The position numbers and the translations under genes are program-made. From assembly GCF_028290435.1 (NCBI RefSeq), contig NZ_JAQGJV010000088.1:1-64000 (forward strand): a DNA stretch of 64,000 nt. Reading direction: 5' to 3'. Shown here one piece after another: positions 39,970 to 48,093 of the stretch (its first letter is position 1; every line of letters begins with the position of its first letter). The notes beneath the pieces are model-generated. The model saw only the letters and a list, made by a program, of their open reading frames with translations, did not search any database and was not told the origin of the DNA. This DNA comes from Devosia sp. Its GTDB lineage: Bacteria; Pseudomonadota; Alphaproteobacteria; Rhizobiales; Devosiaceae.

Positions 39970-40030
39970 TAGTACCCGCTTTGTTCACTGCGCAAACATA
40001 GGGATTGCGCAGTGATTCTGCGAGCCGCCC

Positions 40031-40708
40031 CTACATCACCACCAGGGTCGAGCCGGTTTTCACCGAATCGGCCAGGTGGATGACGTCCTGCTGCAGCAGG
40101 CGCACACACCCGCTCGACACGGCCTTGCCGATGCTGGTCTCATCGGGATTGCCGTGGATGCGATAGATGGTATCGACCTGGCCCTGGTGGATATACATCG
40201 CGCGTGCGCCCAGCGGATTGCCGATGCCTGGCTCCATTCCGTGGCGGTATTGTTCCAGCTCCGGCTGGCGATCGATCATTTCGGATGGCGGCGTCCAGGT
40301 TGGCCACTTCTTCTTGTAGGCGATATGGGCGCGCCCGGCCCACGCAAAGCCATCGCGGCCGATGCCGACGCCGTAGCGCGTTGCCATCCCGGCCTCGCCC
40401 ACATGATAGAGGAAGCGGTTGGCGGTATCGACCACCACCGTGCCTGGCTTTTCGCCGGTCGGATCGACAACCTGCTGGCGCCAATAGAGCGGATCGACCA
40501 GCGTCATATCTGCGGCGCGCAGCGCATAGCCCTCGTCTTCAAGCGGACCGTACATCATCTGCACATCGGGTGGCACCGCGTGACGCGGCGGTTCGGCGGC
40601 CACGACCAGGCGTTGCGGCGTGGTTGTGGCGCAACCTGCCATAGCCAGGGCCGAAAGGCTGGCAGCGCTCGCCAGAAACTGGCGGCGGCCAAGAGAAACA
40701 TTGATCAT
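40031..40708 (-). CDS. Lipoprotein L,D-transpeptidase (YkuD)
   Basis: A 225-residue protein. The leader has twin Arg (G-R-R-Q-F-L-A-S-A) and the lipobox L-A-M-A-G-C, so it is probably a Tat-exported lipoprotein. The YkuD catalytic motif is complete: I-H-G-N...S-S-G-C-V-R-L, with Cys as nucleophile. Members make 3-3 peptidoglycan crosslinks or attach proteins to the wall; both are important in Hyphomicrobiales. It stands beside priA with no clear operon partner. Confidence 0.92.
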   Translation of the reverse strand: MINVSLGRRQFLASAASLSALAMAGCATTTPQRLVVAAEPPRHAVPPDVQMMYGPLEDEGYALRAADMTLVDPLYWRQQVVDPTGEKPGTVVVDTANRFLYHVGEAGMATRYGVGIGRDGFAWAGRAHIAYKKKWPTWTPPSEMIDRQPELEQYRHGMEPGIGNPLGARAMYIHQGQVDTIYRIHGNPDETSIGKAVSSGCVRLLQQDVIHLADSVKTGSTLVVM

Positions 40709-40771
40709 GTGAATACTCGGATGAGCGGCCAGGGGCCGCGAAAAAAGGAAAATGGTGAACTGACTTGCGGC

Positions 40772-41104
40772 TCAGCCCAGCCTGGGCGGCGGCAATTCCG
40801 CCTCTGGCGTCGCGGCCGTCAGCGGAGGCACCATGGCCCGTGCGAGGTGGTGGCCGATCGATGGCCGCACGGTCGAAACTGTCGTCACCATAACGCCCAG
40901 GTCAGGATGACAGGGCAACAGGCGCTTGCCCCCCACAAGGTGGCACCCTACCACGATCCGTTGCGACGCCGATTCGGACACTGCGCTATCGCTGGGAATT
41001 GACGTCCATATCGGTCCACGCACGCCCGCGCCCAGCGAAACACTGGGTGCGCTCAGGGCAACCAGTGCCATGATCAGGGCCAAAATGCTGAGGAAACGCG
41101 TCAT
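40772..41104 (-). CDS. Small exported hypothetical protein
   Basis: About 110 residues. ATG at 41104 has AGGGGAA upstream and starts a signal peptide (M-T-R-F-L-S-I-L-A-L-I-M-A-L-V-A-L-S-A-P). The mature part has two Cys (V-G-C-H, L-P-C-H), several His and a Pro-rich end, P-P-P-R-L-G. No family recognised. The Cys/His content would fit metal binding, but that is only a guess. Confidence 0.55.
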   Translation of the reverse strand: MTRFLSILALIMALVALSAPSVSLGAGVRGPIWTSIPSDSAVSESASQRIVVGCHLVGGKRLLPCHPDLGVMVTTVSTVRPSIGHHLARAMVPPLTAATPEAELPPPRLG

Positions 41105-41327
41105 GCTTCCCCTGTATCGCGCGCCTCTGCCCCATGAAAGGTCTGTCACGCCGCCGTGTAGCCGCCTGGGCGCATCCCGGCGCGCAGTGGTGCAAATTGG
41201 CTACAGAAAGCACCCGTGCCAAGGAAACGAGAGCTAGTTTTCGCCGCAATGCTCGGCCCCGCAGACCTGCTGACAGGCTCTGACAGCAGCAGGGCGCATG
41301 CTCATTCTCCAAGCAAAGGAGGATGTC

Positions 41328-41519
41328 ATGACCGCCATGACCGATCGTCTGCCAGCCCACAACGACCTCGTCGTCATCGCCGAACGCGCCAGCCTTTACC
41401 AACTGCTGCTCTCAGCCCTGCGCTACCAGCGCAAGCCCCAGCCCCTGCCAACTTGGCTCTATGCCGATCTGGGCCTGCAACCGAGCCGGGATCGGGAGTT
41501 TGTGCCCCGAGGGCGGTGA
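41328..41519 (+). CDS. Small hypothetical protein (63 aa), DUF1127-like end
   Basis: ATG at 41328 is preceded by a perfect AAGGAGG, the strongest ribosome site in this part of the window. The 63 residues are soluble and helical; the segment L-P-T-W-L-Y-A-D-L-G-L resembles the C-terminal motif of DUF1127 proteins (L-L-x-D-I-G-L). In alphas some DUF1127 proteins take part in phosphate and RNA metabolism, but the match here is short. Confidence 0.6.
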   Translation: MTAMTDRLPAHNDLVVIAERASLYQLLLSALRYQRKPQPLPTWLYADLGLQPSRDREFVPRGR

Positions 41520-41527
41520 AGGGCGGC

Positions 41528-42502
41528 CTAGAAGCTGCCCTTCAGGCCCGCGGTGACGTCGATGGTGCGCAGGTCCAGCCCGCCGCTATTGCTGCCGTAA
41601 AACAGGACCGCGCCAGTGCCGGTGTCGCGCACATCGCTGGTGGCCTTTGTGGTGAAGACCTGACTATAGCGCGCCGCCACGAACAGCTGCGACGTGGGAC
41701 CCAGATCGAAAGCCGCATTGGCGCCGATTGCCAGCGTCGGGGCAACATAGAGAGCATCGGAAAACCGCAGGTCGCGCTGCCAATGCTCATCGGTGGAGCG
41801 GCCGAACACCGTCACCCCGGCACGCAACATACCGCCCAAATGCAGACTGCCACTGTCCATCTGCCCGTCGACGCCCGCAAACACCGAGGGCAATTGTTGG
41901 CGATAGGTGACTACCGGCCCCGCCGGAATATTGAAGCCGTTGTTACGAAACCCGCCCGTGCTGTAGAGCGCGCTGCCGCCGGACGCCGTCCATTGCACAT
42001 CGCTATATTGCAGCCCGCCATTGAGATTGATCGAGCCGGCCTCGCTCCGCACGAGATCGTAGCCCAAATCCGCGCTGCCGCTGGCGAAATAATCCAGTTG
42101 CGTATCGGGATGCTGGCTGCGATCGGTCCAGTCATCCGGCCCGTTGCCCGGCACGAAGGGACCGGCGCCGTCATAGTCCTGCCAGTCATAGTCCTCCATG
42201 TAGGAACTGCCCGATAGCGCCAGCGCCCCCTCGGCCTTGAGGGTAAATCCGCCGCCAAGCTGCACATCGGCGCCACTGCGCAAGACTGGCGCCGTGCTTT
42301 GCCAGGTCAACTGGCTCAGCGTGTGATTGCCGTCGAACACGAATTCATTGGCCTGCAGGCTCATGGCGCCGACGCTGGCCGAAAAGACCACGCGCTCATC
42401 CAGCGCATCGTTGCCGATATCCTGCGCCCCCGCGGGAGCGCAGCCGAGCAATAGCGTCAGCCCGACGCCACATCGCCATGATGATCGCAACATTATGGGC
42501 AT
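41528..42502 (-). CDS. Omptin-family outer-membrane protease
   Basis: A 324-residue outer-membrane beta-barrel with a signal peptide ending A-G-A-Q. It aligns well with OmpT/Pla by eye: L-S-Q-L-T-W, then M-E-D-Y-D-W carrying the first Asp pair, D-W-T-D-R-S-Q-H-P-D-T-Q-L-D-Y, and T-D-E-H carrying the catalytic Asp-His pair. All four active-site residues seem present, so it should be active. It ends in Phe (L-K-G-S-F), as expected for BAM insertion. Omptins cut between basic residues in peptides and surface proteins and need LPS. GGAG precedes ATG at 42502. Confidence 0.88.
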   Translation of the reverse strand: MPIMLRSSWRCGVGLTLLLGCAPAGAQDIGNDALDERVVFSASVGAMSLQANEFVFDGNHTLSQLTWQSTAPVLRSGADVQLGGGFTLKAEGALALSGSSYMEDYDWQDYDGAGPFVPGNGPDDWTDRSQHPDTQLDYFASGSADLGYDLVRSEAGSINLNGGLQYSDVQWTASGGSALYSTGGFRNNGFNIPAGPVVTYRQQLPSVFAGVDGQMDSGSLHLGGMLRAGVTVFGRSTDEHWQRDLRFSDALYVAPTLAIGANAAFDLGPTSQLFVAARYSQVFTTKATSDVRDTGTGAVLFYGSNSGGLDLRTIDVTAGLKGSF

Positions 42503-42586
42503 TGGTGCTCCACGGTCCCTTACCTCGTGTATAAAGCCATTGTGGCGTTAAACAACGCTTTACCACCTGCGCCGAGACTGTTGGCC

Positions 42587-43516
42587 ATGGCCGATTCTGC
42601 CTTCGCCACCGATGAAACCGTTCGCGCCCAGATCAATCTGTGGCAGCGCGACCTCGGCTCGGTGCGCCGCCTCGCTGACAATACGCTCGAAGCCTATAGC
42701 CGCGATCTCGATCAGTTCCTGACCTTCCTTTGCGCCCACACCGGGGGCCCGGTAACCCTGACAACGTTTCGCGAGCTGCGCGGCGCCGACATTCGCGCCT
42801 TCATGGCCCAGCGTCGCAATGACAGTCTGGGCTCGCGCTCACTGGCGCGGGTGCTGTCCGCGCTCAAATCCTTTTTCCGCTACCTTGAGCGTGAAGGCGT
42901 CGTCACCACCGAAGCGCTCAACATCATCCGCACCCCCAAGCTTGCCCGCTCGCTGCCCAAGGCCCTGACCGTGATCGAGGCGCGCAGCGCCATCACCACA
43001 ACGGGTGAAATGGAGGAACGCCCTTGGGTCGCCGCTCGCGACATGGCGGTGCTCTCGCTGTGTTACGGCGCGGGCCTGCGTATTTCCGAGGCGCTCGCCA
43101 TCACCCGCGGCGATCTTGAGGACACAGCGCTGCGCGTTACCGGCAAGGGCGGCAAAATCCGCCTCGTGCCGTTGATCGACGCTGTTCGCCGCTCTATCGA
43201 TACCTATCTGGAAATCTGCCCGTTCAAGCTCTGGCCTGAAGAGCCGCTGTTTCGCGGCATCAAGGGCGGCGTGCTGTCGCCCCGCCTGATCCAGCTTCGT
43301 GTTGTTCAATTGCGCGGCGCCCTCGGCCTGCCGCCTTCGGCCACCCCGCATGCGCTGCGCCATTCCTTCGCCACCCATCTGCTCAGCCGGGGCGGCGACC
43401 TGCGTGCCATTCAGGAACTGCTCGGCCACGCCTCGCTTTCCACCACCCAGATTTATACCGCCGTCGATACCGACCGCCTGCTCGACAGCTACCGCAAGGC
43501 TCATCCCCGCGGCTGA
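42587..43516 (+). CDS. xerC: Tyrosine recombinase XerC
   Basis: A 309-residue site-specific recombinase that resolves chromosome dimers at dif together with XerD and FtsK. The SAM-like N-terminal domain includes N-T-L-E-A-Y-S-R-D-L. The catalytic set is R in G-L-R-I-S-E-A-L, H-A-L-R-H, G-H-A-S-L, and Y in T-Q-I-Y-T-A-V-D. XerC rather than XerD is inferred from the segment G-S-R-S-L-A-R-V-L-S-A-L-K and from its usual neighbourhood near priA. Confidence 0.9.
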   Translation: MADSAFATDETVRAQINLWQRDLGSVRRLADNTLEAYSRDLDQFLTFLCAHTGGPVTLTTFRELRGADIRAFMAQRRNDSLGSRSLARVLSALKSFFRYLEREGVVTTEALNIIRTPKLARSLPKALTVIEARSAITTTGEMEERPWVAARDMAVLSLCYGAGLRISEALAITRGDLEDTALRVTGKGGKIRLVPLIDAVRRSIDTYLEICPFKLWPEEPLFRGIKGGVLSPRLIQLRVVQLRGALGLPPSATPHALRHSFATHLLSRGGDLRAIQELLGHASLSTTQIYTAVDTDRLLDSYRKAHPRG

Positions 43517-43727
43517 ATTGATTAGCATCCTATTGGCTTTACAGCCGCCCGCCCGCAATGCTACCAACTTGCCATGCACTCGTCCGCCAATCTCCTCCTT
43601 ACGATCTGGCTTTCTGGCACCCTTCGGGCCCGGACCGAGCGCTGACGACCTAAGCGACTTCATGTTCACCGGCCCGCCTTCGTGGCGCTCCGGTGTGCTA
43701 CAGGCGGGTCCTTCCAGGACTTCACAC

Positions 43728-44678
43728 ATGTCATCGCCTGCCGCAGTCCCAACCGCCACCAGCGCCGCCGATCCCCTGGGCTATGCTTTCGCCATGGGCG
43801 GAGCCATCCTGTTCTCGTCCAAATCCATCCTGATCAAGCTCGCCTATGCCGAGGGCGCGCCCACCGAAACGCTGCTCGCCTTGCGCATGCTGGTGGCGCT
43901 GCCGGTCTATGTCGTCATCTTTTTCGTGCTGTTGCGTCGCCAGCCCGAACTGAAAGCCAAGCTGACGCCGGCGCTGGTGGTACCCGCCATGGCCACCGGC
44001 ATCTTGGGCTATTACGTCTCCAGCTACCTCGACTTCGCCGCACTGAACTACATCACCGCCCAATATGGACGGCTGGTGCTGTTCACCTATCCGTTCTTCG
44101 TGGTGCTGTTCGGCGCGCTGTTCTTCCGCGAAAAATTTGATTGGCGCATCGTGCCCGGCATGCTGGTGGCCTATGGGGGCATTGTGCTGATCTTCGGCTG
44201 GAGCTTTCTCGACCAGCCCGATGGCCTGCTGCACGGCACGCTGCTGGTGCTGACCGCCGCCGTCACCTTCGCGTTCTACCAATTGTTCGCTAAGGGCCGC
44301 ATGCGCCAAATGGGCACCGGGCTGTTCACCTGTATCGGCATGTCGACCGCCGCGCTTCTCGCCATCGCCCAGAGCATGGTCATCGGCGGCCCCGATGCCT
44401 TCGTTCATCTGCCCCACATGGTGTGGGTCTATGGCTTGGGCTTGGGCGTATTCGCCACCGTGCTGCCCTCATTCCTGATGAATGCCGCCATCGCCCGGAT
44501 CGGGCCGCGCGCCAATTCCTCGACCGCGGCCTTTGGCCCGATCGTTACAATTGCCTTCGCGGTGGTGTTTCTATCCGAACCATTTACGGTCTTCCATGCC
44601 GTCGGCACTGCCTTAGTCATCCTCGGTTCAGTAATGTTCAGCCATGCAGAGCGTCGAGAAAGAAACCGCCAAGTCTAA
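43728..44678 (+). CDS. EamA-family (DMT) transporter 1
   Basis: A 316-residue inner-membrane protein with about ten transmembrane helices in two EamA repeats. Features include G-Y-A-F-A-M-G-G-A-I-L-F-S-S-K-S at the start and N-S-S-T-A-A-F-G-P-I-V in the second half. Such proteins export amino acids or metabolites. ATG at 43728 starts the first helix region; a longer frame back to 43299 overlaps xerC and is rejected. A 211-base gap to xerC suggests its own promoter. Confidence 0.88.
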   Translation: MSSPAAVPTATSAADPLGYAFAMGGAILFSSKSILIKLAYAEGAPTETLLALRMLVALPVYVVIFFVLLRRQPELKAKLTPALVVPAMATGILGYYVSSYLDFAALNYITAQYGRLVLFTYPFFVVLFGALFFREKFDWRIVPGMLVAYGGIVLIFGWSFLDQPDGLLHGTLLVLTAAVTFAFYQLFAKGRMRQMGTGLFTCIGMSTAALLAIAQSMVIGGPDAFVHLPHMVWVYGLGLGVFATVLPSFLMNAAIARIGPRANSSTAAFGPIVTIAFAVVFLSEPFTVFHAVGTALVILGSVMFSHAERRERNRQV

Positions 44679-44763
44679 AACTTTGGGACAAGGCTTTTGA
44701 GCGCCGCAAAGCCGCTGTAATGTGCAGCCAGGCCTTGTGGACAGACCTTTGGGAGAACAATTG

Positions 44764-46296
44764 ATGATCGCCACCAGAAAGCTGCTGACATGCACCTTGG
44801 CAGGGCTTGTCCTGTCGACCGGTCTGGTACTGCCGGCCTTTGCACAAAAGATCGGCGCGCCGACACCGCCGGCCGCCACTGCCACAACCGGTGACGTCGA
44901 TTTCGGTGACGATAGCGGACAATGGCCCAAGGACACCGAATGCGACGACTCGCGTTTTACCGGCACCGGCATGGCAACCGAAATGGACGACAGCGCCATC
45001 CGCAAGGACGCCACCGATTGTAGCGCCGCCTTTGCCAAGGGCACCATCACCCTCAAGGACACCGGTACCGCCCCCGCCGATATCGCCATCGCGACCCCGA
45101 TCGACGCCATCAATTTCGGCGACGACACCAGCGAATGGAACAAGGACGGCGAATGCGACGATCCGCGCTTCCAGGGCACCGGTTCGGCCAGCGAGCTAGT
45201 CGATGCCGACCTGATGAAGGACGCCACCGACTGCAAGGCCGCCTATGAGAAGGGCACCATCACCCTCAAGGATACAGGAACCACCACCGACACCCCGGTC
45301 GCCATCAACAATACCGATATCGACTTCGGCGACGATAGCAGCGAGTGGAGCAAGGACGGCGAGTGCGACGACTCGCGCTTCGACGGCACCGGCATGGCCT
45401 CCGAAATGGACGACAGTGCCATTTCCAAGGACGCCACCGATTGCAGCGCGGCCTTCGCCAAGGGCACCATCACCCTCAAGGACACAGGCACCACGACCCC
45501 AGTTGCCAATGCCGATGTCGATTTCGGCGACGACAGCAGCCAGTGGTCCAAGGATGGCGAATGCGACGATCCGCGCTTTACCGGCACGGGCTCCGCCAGC
45601 CAGCTGCTCGACGAAGACAAGCTGCATGACGCCACCGACTGCAAGGCCGCCTTCACCGCCGGCACCATCACACTCAAGACCGACGGCACTGACGGCGGCG
45701 ACGTTCCAGTGGTCGCCACCGGCGACATCGTCTTCGGCGACGATGCCGGCGAATACAACAATGACCAGGAATGCGACGATCCGCGCTTCGAGGGCACTGG
45801 CGTTGCCAGCGAACCTGTTATCGAAAACCGCATGCACGACGCCACCGATTGTCAGGCCGCCGTTACCGCGGGCACCGCGACCATGAAGGCCGGCGAGACC
45901 AACGAGGCCGCCGCGTTCGATTACGGCACCGACAATTCCAAATATGCCAATGATGGCGAATGCGACGACAAGCGCTTTGTCGGCACCGGCATGGACAAGA
46001 AGCTGCTCGAGGAAGACGTCTCCAACGACGCCACCGATTGCCGCACCATGGTCGAATCGGGCGCCCTGAGCATCATCCCGGTCTACGATCCCGCCTATCT
46101 TGCCGGCGCTCCCTACGACAGCAAAGGCATCAACTTCGGCGACAACACCTCCGAATACGCCAATGACGACCAGTGCGACGACCCGCGCTTCCAGGGCCCG
46201 GGCACTGCCTCGACCCTGCTCGACGGCGACCTGCGCCACGACCGCGACGACTGCAAGAAAGCCTATGAAGCCGGCACGGTTATTTTGATCGACTAA
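44764..46296 (+). CDS. Exported protein of seven acidic two-cysteine repeats
   Basis: A 510-residue protein with a signal peptide (to about A-F-A-Q, residue 28) and nothing else but seven repeats at about 46-98, 117-169, 187-239, 253-305, 323-375, 385-437 and 457-509. Each reads roughly F-G-D-D-x-S-E-W-x-K-D-G-E-C-D-D-P-R-F-x-G-T-G, then about 13 residues, D-A-T-D-C-x-A-A-F-x-x-G-T-I-T-L. The two Cys are 26 apart in all seven (60/86, 131/157, 201/227, 267/293, 337/363, 400/426, 471/497), so one disulfide per repeat is likely. The Asp-rich loops suggest Ca binding. Linkers are Thr/Ala/Pro-rich. I recall single copies of this motif in other alphaproteobacterial exported proteins, but know no assigned function. 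A ribosome site GGGAGAA precedes ATG. Confidence 0.9.
   Translation: MIATRKLLTCTLAGLVLSTGLVLPAFAQKIGAPTPPAATATTGDVDFGDDSGQWPKDTECDDSRFTGTGMATEMDDSAIRKDATDCSAAFAKGTITLKDTGTAPADIAIATPIDAINFGDDTSEWNKDGECDDPRFQGTGSASELVDADLMKDATDCKAAYEKGTITLKDTGTTTDTPVAINNTDIDFGDDSSEWSKDGECDDSRFDGTGMASEMDDSAISKDATDCSAAFAKGTITLKDTGTTTPVANADVDFGDDSSQWSKDGECDDPRFTGTGSASQLLDEDKLHDATDCKAAFTAGTITLKTDGTDGGDVPVVATGDIVFGDDAGEYNNDQECDDPRFEGTGVASEPVIENRMHDATDCQAAVTAGTATMKAGETNEAAAFDYGTDNSKYANDGECDDKRFVGTGMDKKLLEEDVSNDATDCRTMVESGALSIIPVYDPAYLAGAPYDSKGINFGDNTSEYANDDQCDDPRFQGPGTASTLLDGDLRHDRDDCKKAYEAGTVILID
44899..46293 (+). repeat. Seven in-gene tandem repeats of about 160-215 bp
   Basis: The unit spacing is 71, 70, 66, 70, 63 and 71 codons. 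Units 1 and 3 are almost the same at the protein level (A-T-D-C-S-A-A-F-A-K-G-T-I-T-L-K and M-D-D-S-A-I-x-K in both), and units 2 and 4 share other features, which points to duplication of a two-unit block. Units 5-7 are more diverged. Confidence 0.85.
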
Positions 46297-46317
46297 GCTG
46301 GGCTGATCTCAAATGCG

Positions 46318-46349
46318 AACGGCGGGACTTGGGTCCCGCCGTTTTTGTT
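46318..46349 (+). terminator. Strong rho-independent terminator of the repeat-protein gene
   Basis: AACGGCGGGAC (46318-46328) pairs perfectly with GTCCCGCCGTT (46333-46343) around loop TTGG, followed by TTTGTTT. Confidence 0.9.
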
Positions 46350-46367
46350 TCTAAATCGGGGCTAACC

Positions 46368-46483
46368 GTCACCCCCTCCCGACCTCCCCATCAAGGGGAA
46401 GTGTCTGCCGGGGGGTTGAACTGGATCGAACGTCAAGAGTGGAGAGAAACCTCCCCCTTGATGGGGGAGGTAGGAGGGGGGTG
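46368..46483. repeat. REP/BIME-like palindromic element, copy 4
   Basis: CCTCCCC/GGGGA and CCTCCCCC-TTGAT-GGGGGAGG arms surround a core with ACTGGATCG and CAAGAGTGGAGAG. The core is the reverse of that at 14.3 kb, where the same ACTGGATCG and CTCCACTCTT occur. It lies between the repeat-protein gene and sdhB, which converge. Confidence 0.8.
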
Positions 46484-46555
46484 TTCTCGATTGACCACTA
46501 TGCTGGCAATCCCGCTCCGCCCCCGTGACCCTGAGTCTGTGGTGACCTTGGGACG

Positions 46556-47338
46556 TCAAGCGGCCCGGCGTTCGACCATCATCTTCTTGATTTCCGCAAT
46601 CGCTTTGGCCGGGTTCAGGCCCTTGGGGCAAACCTTGGCGCAGTTCATGATGGTGTGGCAGCGATAAAGCTTGAAGGGGTCTTCCAGGTCATCCAGCCGC
46701 TCGCTCTGGCTCTGGTCGCGCGAATCGATCAGCCAGCGATAGGCCTGCAGCAGCGCAGCCGGTCCGAGATACTTCTCCCCATTCCACCAATAGCTCGGGC
46801 ACGAGGTCGAGCAGCAGGCGCACAGGATACACTCGTATAGCCCGTCGAGCTTGGCGCGCTCGGGAACACTTTGCGTCCATTCCTTGTCGGGCGCCGGCGT
46901 CGTGGTCTTGAGCCAGGGCTCGATGGCGCGATGCTGGGCGTAGAAATTGAACAGGTCCGGGATCAGGTCCTTGACCACCGGCATATGCGGCAGCGGGTAG
47001 ATTTTGATCGGCCCGCTCGAGTCATCCATGCCCTTGGTGCAGGCTAGGGTATTGAGCCCGTTGATGTTCATCGAGCATGAGCCGCAGATACCTTCGCGGC
47101 AGGAGCGGCGCAGCGTCAGCGTTGCATCGACCTTGTTCTTGATCCACAGCAGGCCATCCAGAATCATCGGCCCGCAATCATCGAGATCGACGAAATAGGT
47201 ATCGATGCGCGGATTGTCGTCGCTATCGGGGTTGTAGCGATAGATGTGATACTCGCGCAGCCGCTTGGCGCCAGCCGGCTTGGGCCAGGTCTTGCCCTTT
47301 GCGGGCCGCGAATTCTTGGGGAGCAGCAGCTCGACCAT
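46556..47338 (-). CDS. sdhB: Succinate dehydrogenase iron-sulfur subunit
   Basis: A 260-residue subunit of complex II. The [2Fe-2S] ligands are C-R-E-G-I-C-G-S-C...C, the [4Fe-4S] ligands C-I-L-C-A-C-C...C-P, and the [3Fe-4S] set [13 protein letters not shown]. It is separated from sdhA by three other genes but keeps strand and close spacing (24 bases to the previous gene), so it should be in the same operon. Confidence 0.97.
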   Translation of the reverse strand: MVELLLPKNSRPAKGKTWPKPAGAKRLREYHIYRYNPDSDDNPRIDTYFVDLDDCGPMILDGLLWIKNKVDATLTLRRSCREGICGSCSMNINGLNTLACTKGMDDSSGPIKIYPLPHMPVVKDLIPDLFNFYAQHRAIEPWLKTTTPAPDKEWTQSVPERAKLDGLYECILCACCSTSCPSYWWNGEKYLGPAALLQAYRWLIDSRDQSQSERLDDLEDPFKLYRCHTIMNCAKVCPKGLNPAKAIAEIKKMMVERRAA

Positions 47339-47362
47339 CTCGGTATTCCCTAGTCCTGAAAC

Positions 47363-47656
47363 TCAGTAGTTCGGCTTGCAGATCTGATTGCTGTGCGCGA
47401 CGTAATCGTTGTAGCGGACGGCATATTTGGGATCGAGCGTCTTGCCACCCATGGAGGCGATCACCACCGTCATGAAGTCGCTGTCGATCAGCTTGGCCGT
47501 CGCCTCGGCCTTGCATGAGCACAGCGTCTCATCCTGCGCGATGCCCATGCAGGTGGCATGAAACTCGGCTTTCTGCTCCGTCGATGGCGGCGCTGCCATC
47601 GCGGCACTCGCGCCCAGGCCCGTCAGCAACAGCCCAATAACCAACGCCGTCTTCAT
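47363..47656 (-). CDS. Small exported cysteine-containing protein inside the sdh operon
   Basis: About 97 residues. ATG at 47656 has GGAAGGAA upstream and starts a clear signal peptide (K-T-A-L-V-I-G-L-L-L-T-G-L-G, cut after A-M-A-A). The mature part has four Cys (A-T-C-M, L-C-S-C, I-C-K), suitable for two disulfides. No family recognised. It overlaps the DUF3052 gene by ATGA. Confidence 0.75.
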   Translation of the reverse strand: MKTALVIGLLLTGLGASAAMAAPPSTEQKAEFHATCMGIAQDETLCSCKAEATAKLIDSDFMTVVIASMGGKTLDPKYAVRYNDYVAHSNQICKPNY

Positions 47657-48093
47657 CTCAATTCCTTCCGGATCACCAACCTCAGGCTCGACCAGATCGC
47701 GTCGACCGCACAAACCTTCACATCCACCAGCCCGATCGGCAGCATCACCTCGCGGATCGTATCCTCGGTGATGTCGGTAGGCACTTTGCTTGCCTTTTTC
47801 GGCCAGCTCACCCAGATCGCCCCGTCCCGGTCGATACTATCCAGCAATGGTTTCGTCGCCGTCTCCAACTCGTGGCGCGACGTGGTAAAACCATGGATCA
47901 CGTCATATCCTGGATCACCATCGGTAAAACTCGCCCACCCCGCCTGCGCCATCTCGACAAAATGCCGCGACACGCGCAGATCGTTCAGGCTCGGCGGCAG
48001 GTTGACGAACAACACCCGCTGCCCATCCTTGAGCCCGAGCTTCTGCGCGAGCGGCGTGCCGGAATATCCGGCGTCTGGCGTGGCCCCGGCCAT
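47653..48093 (-). CDS. DUF3052-family protein inside the sdh operon
   Basis: A 146-residue cytoplasmic protein. The family signature is strong: A-G-Y-S-G-T-P-L-A-Q-K-L-G-L-K at the start, and G-A-I-W-V-S-W-P-K-K-A-S-K-V-P-T-D-I then G-L-V-D-V-K-V-C-A-V-D at the end. Function is unknown in the family. Its ATG shares one base with the stop of the DUF1684 gene (TGATG) and it overlaps the next gene by ATGA. Confidence 0.88.
   Translation of the reverse strand: MAGATPDAGYSGTPLAQKLGLKDGQRVLFVNLPPSLNDLRVSRHFVEMAQAGWASFTDGDPGYDVIHGFTTSRHELETATKPLLDSIDRDGAIWVSWPKKASKVPTDITEDTIREVMLPIGLVDVKVCAVDAIWSSLRLVIRKELR

Noticed and set aside
42587-43516. Tyrosine recombinase as an integrase of a mobile element.
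   Set aside because: Its length, motifs and neighbourhood fit housekeeping XerC; no attachment sites or phage genes are nearby.
43299-43727. Upstream extension of the EamA transporter gene overlapping xerC.
   Set aside because: The added residues are a shifted reading of xerC and intergenic DNA; the first membrane helix follows ATG at 43728.
44899-46293. CRISPR-like periodicity.
   Set aside because: The regular spacing comes from coding repeats inside one open frame; there are no short identical direct repeats with unique spacers and no cas genes.
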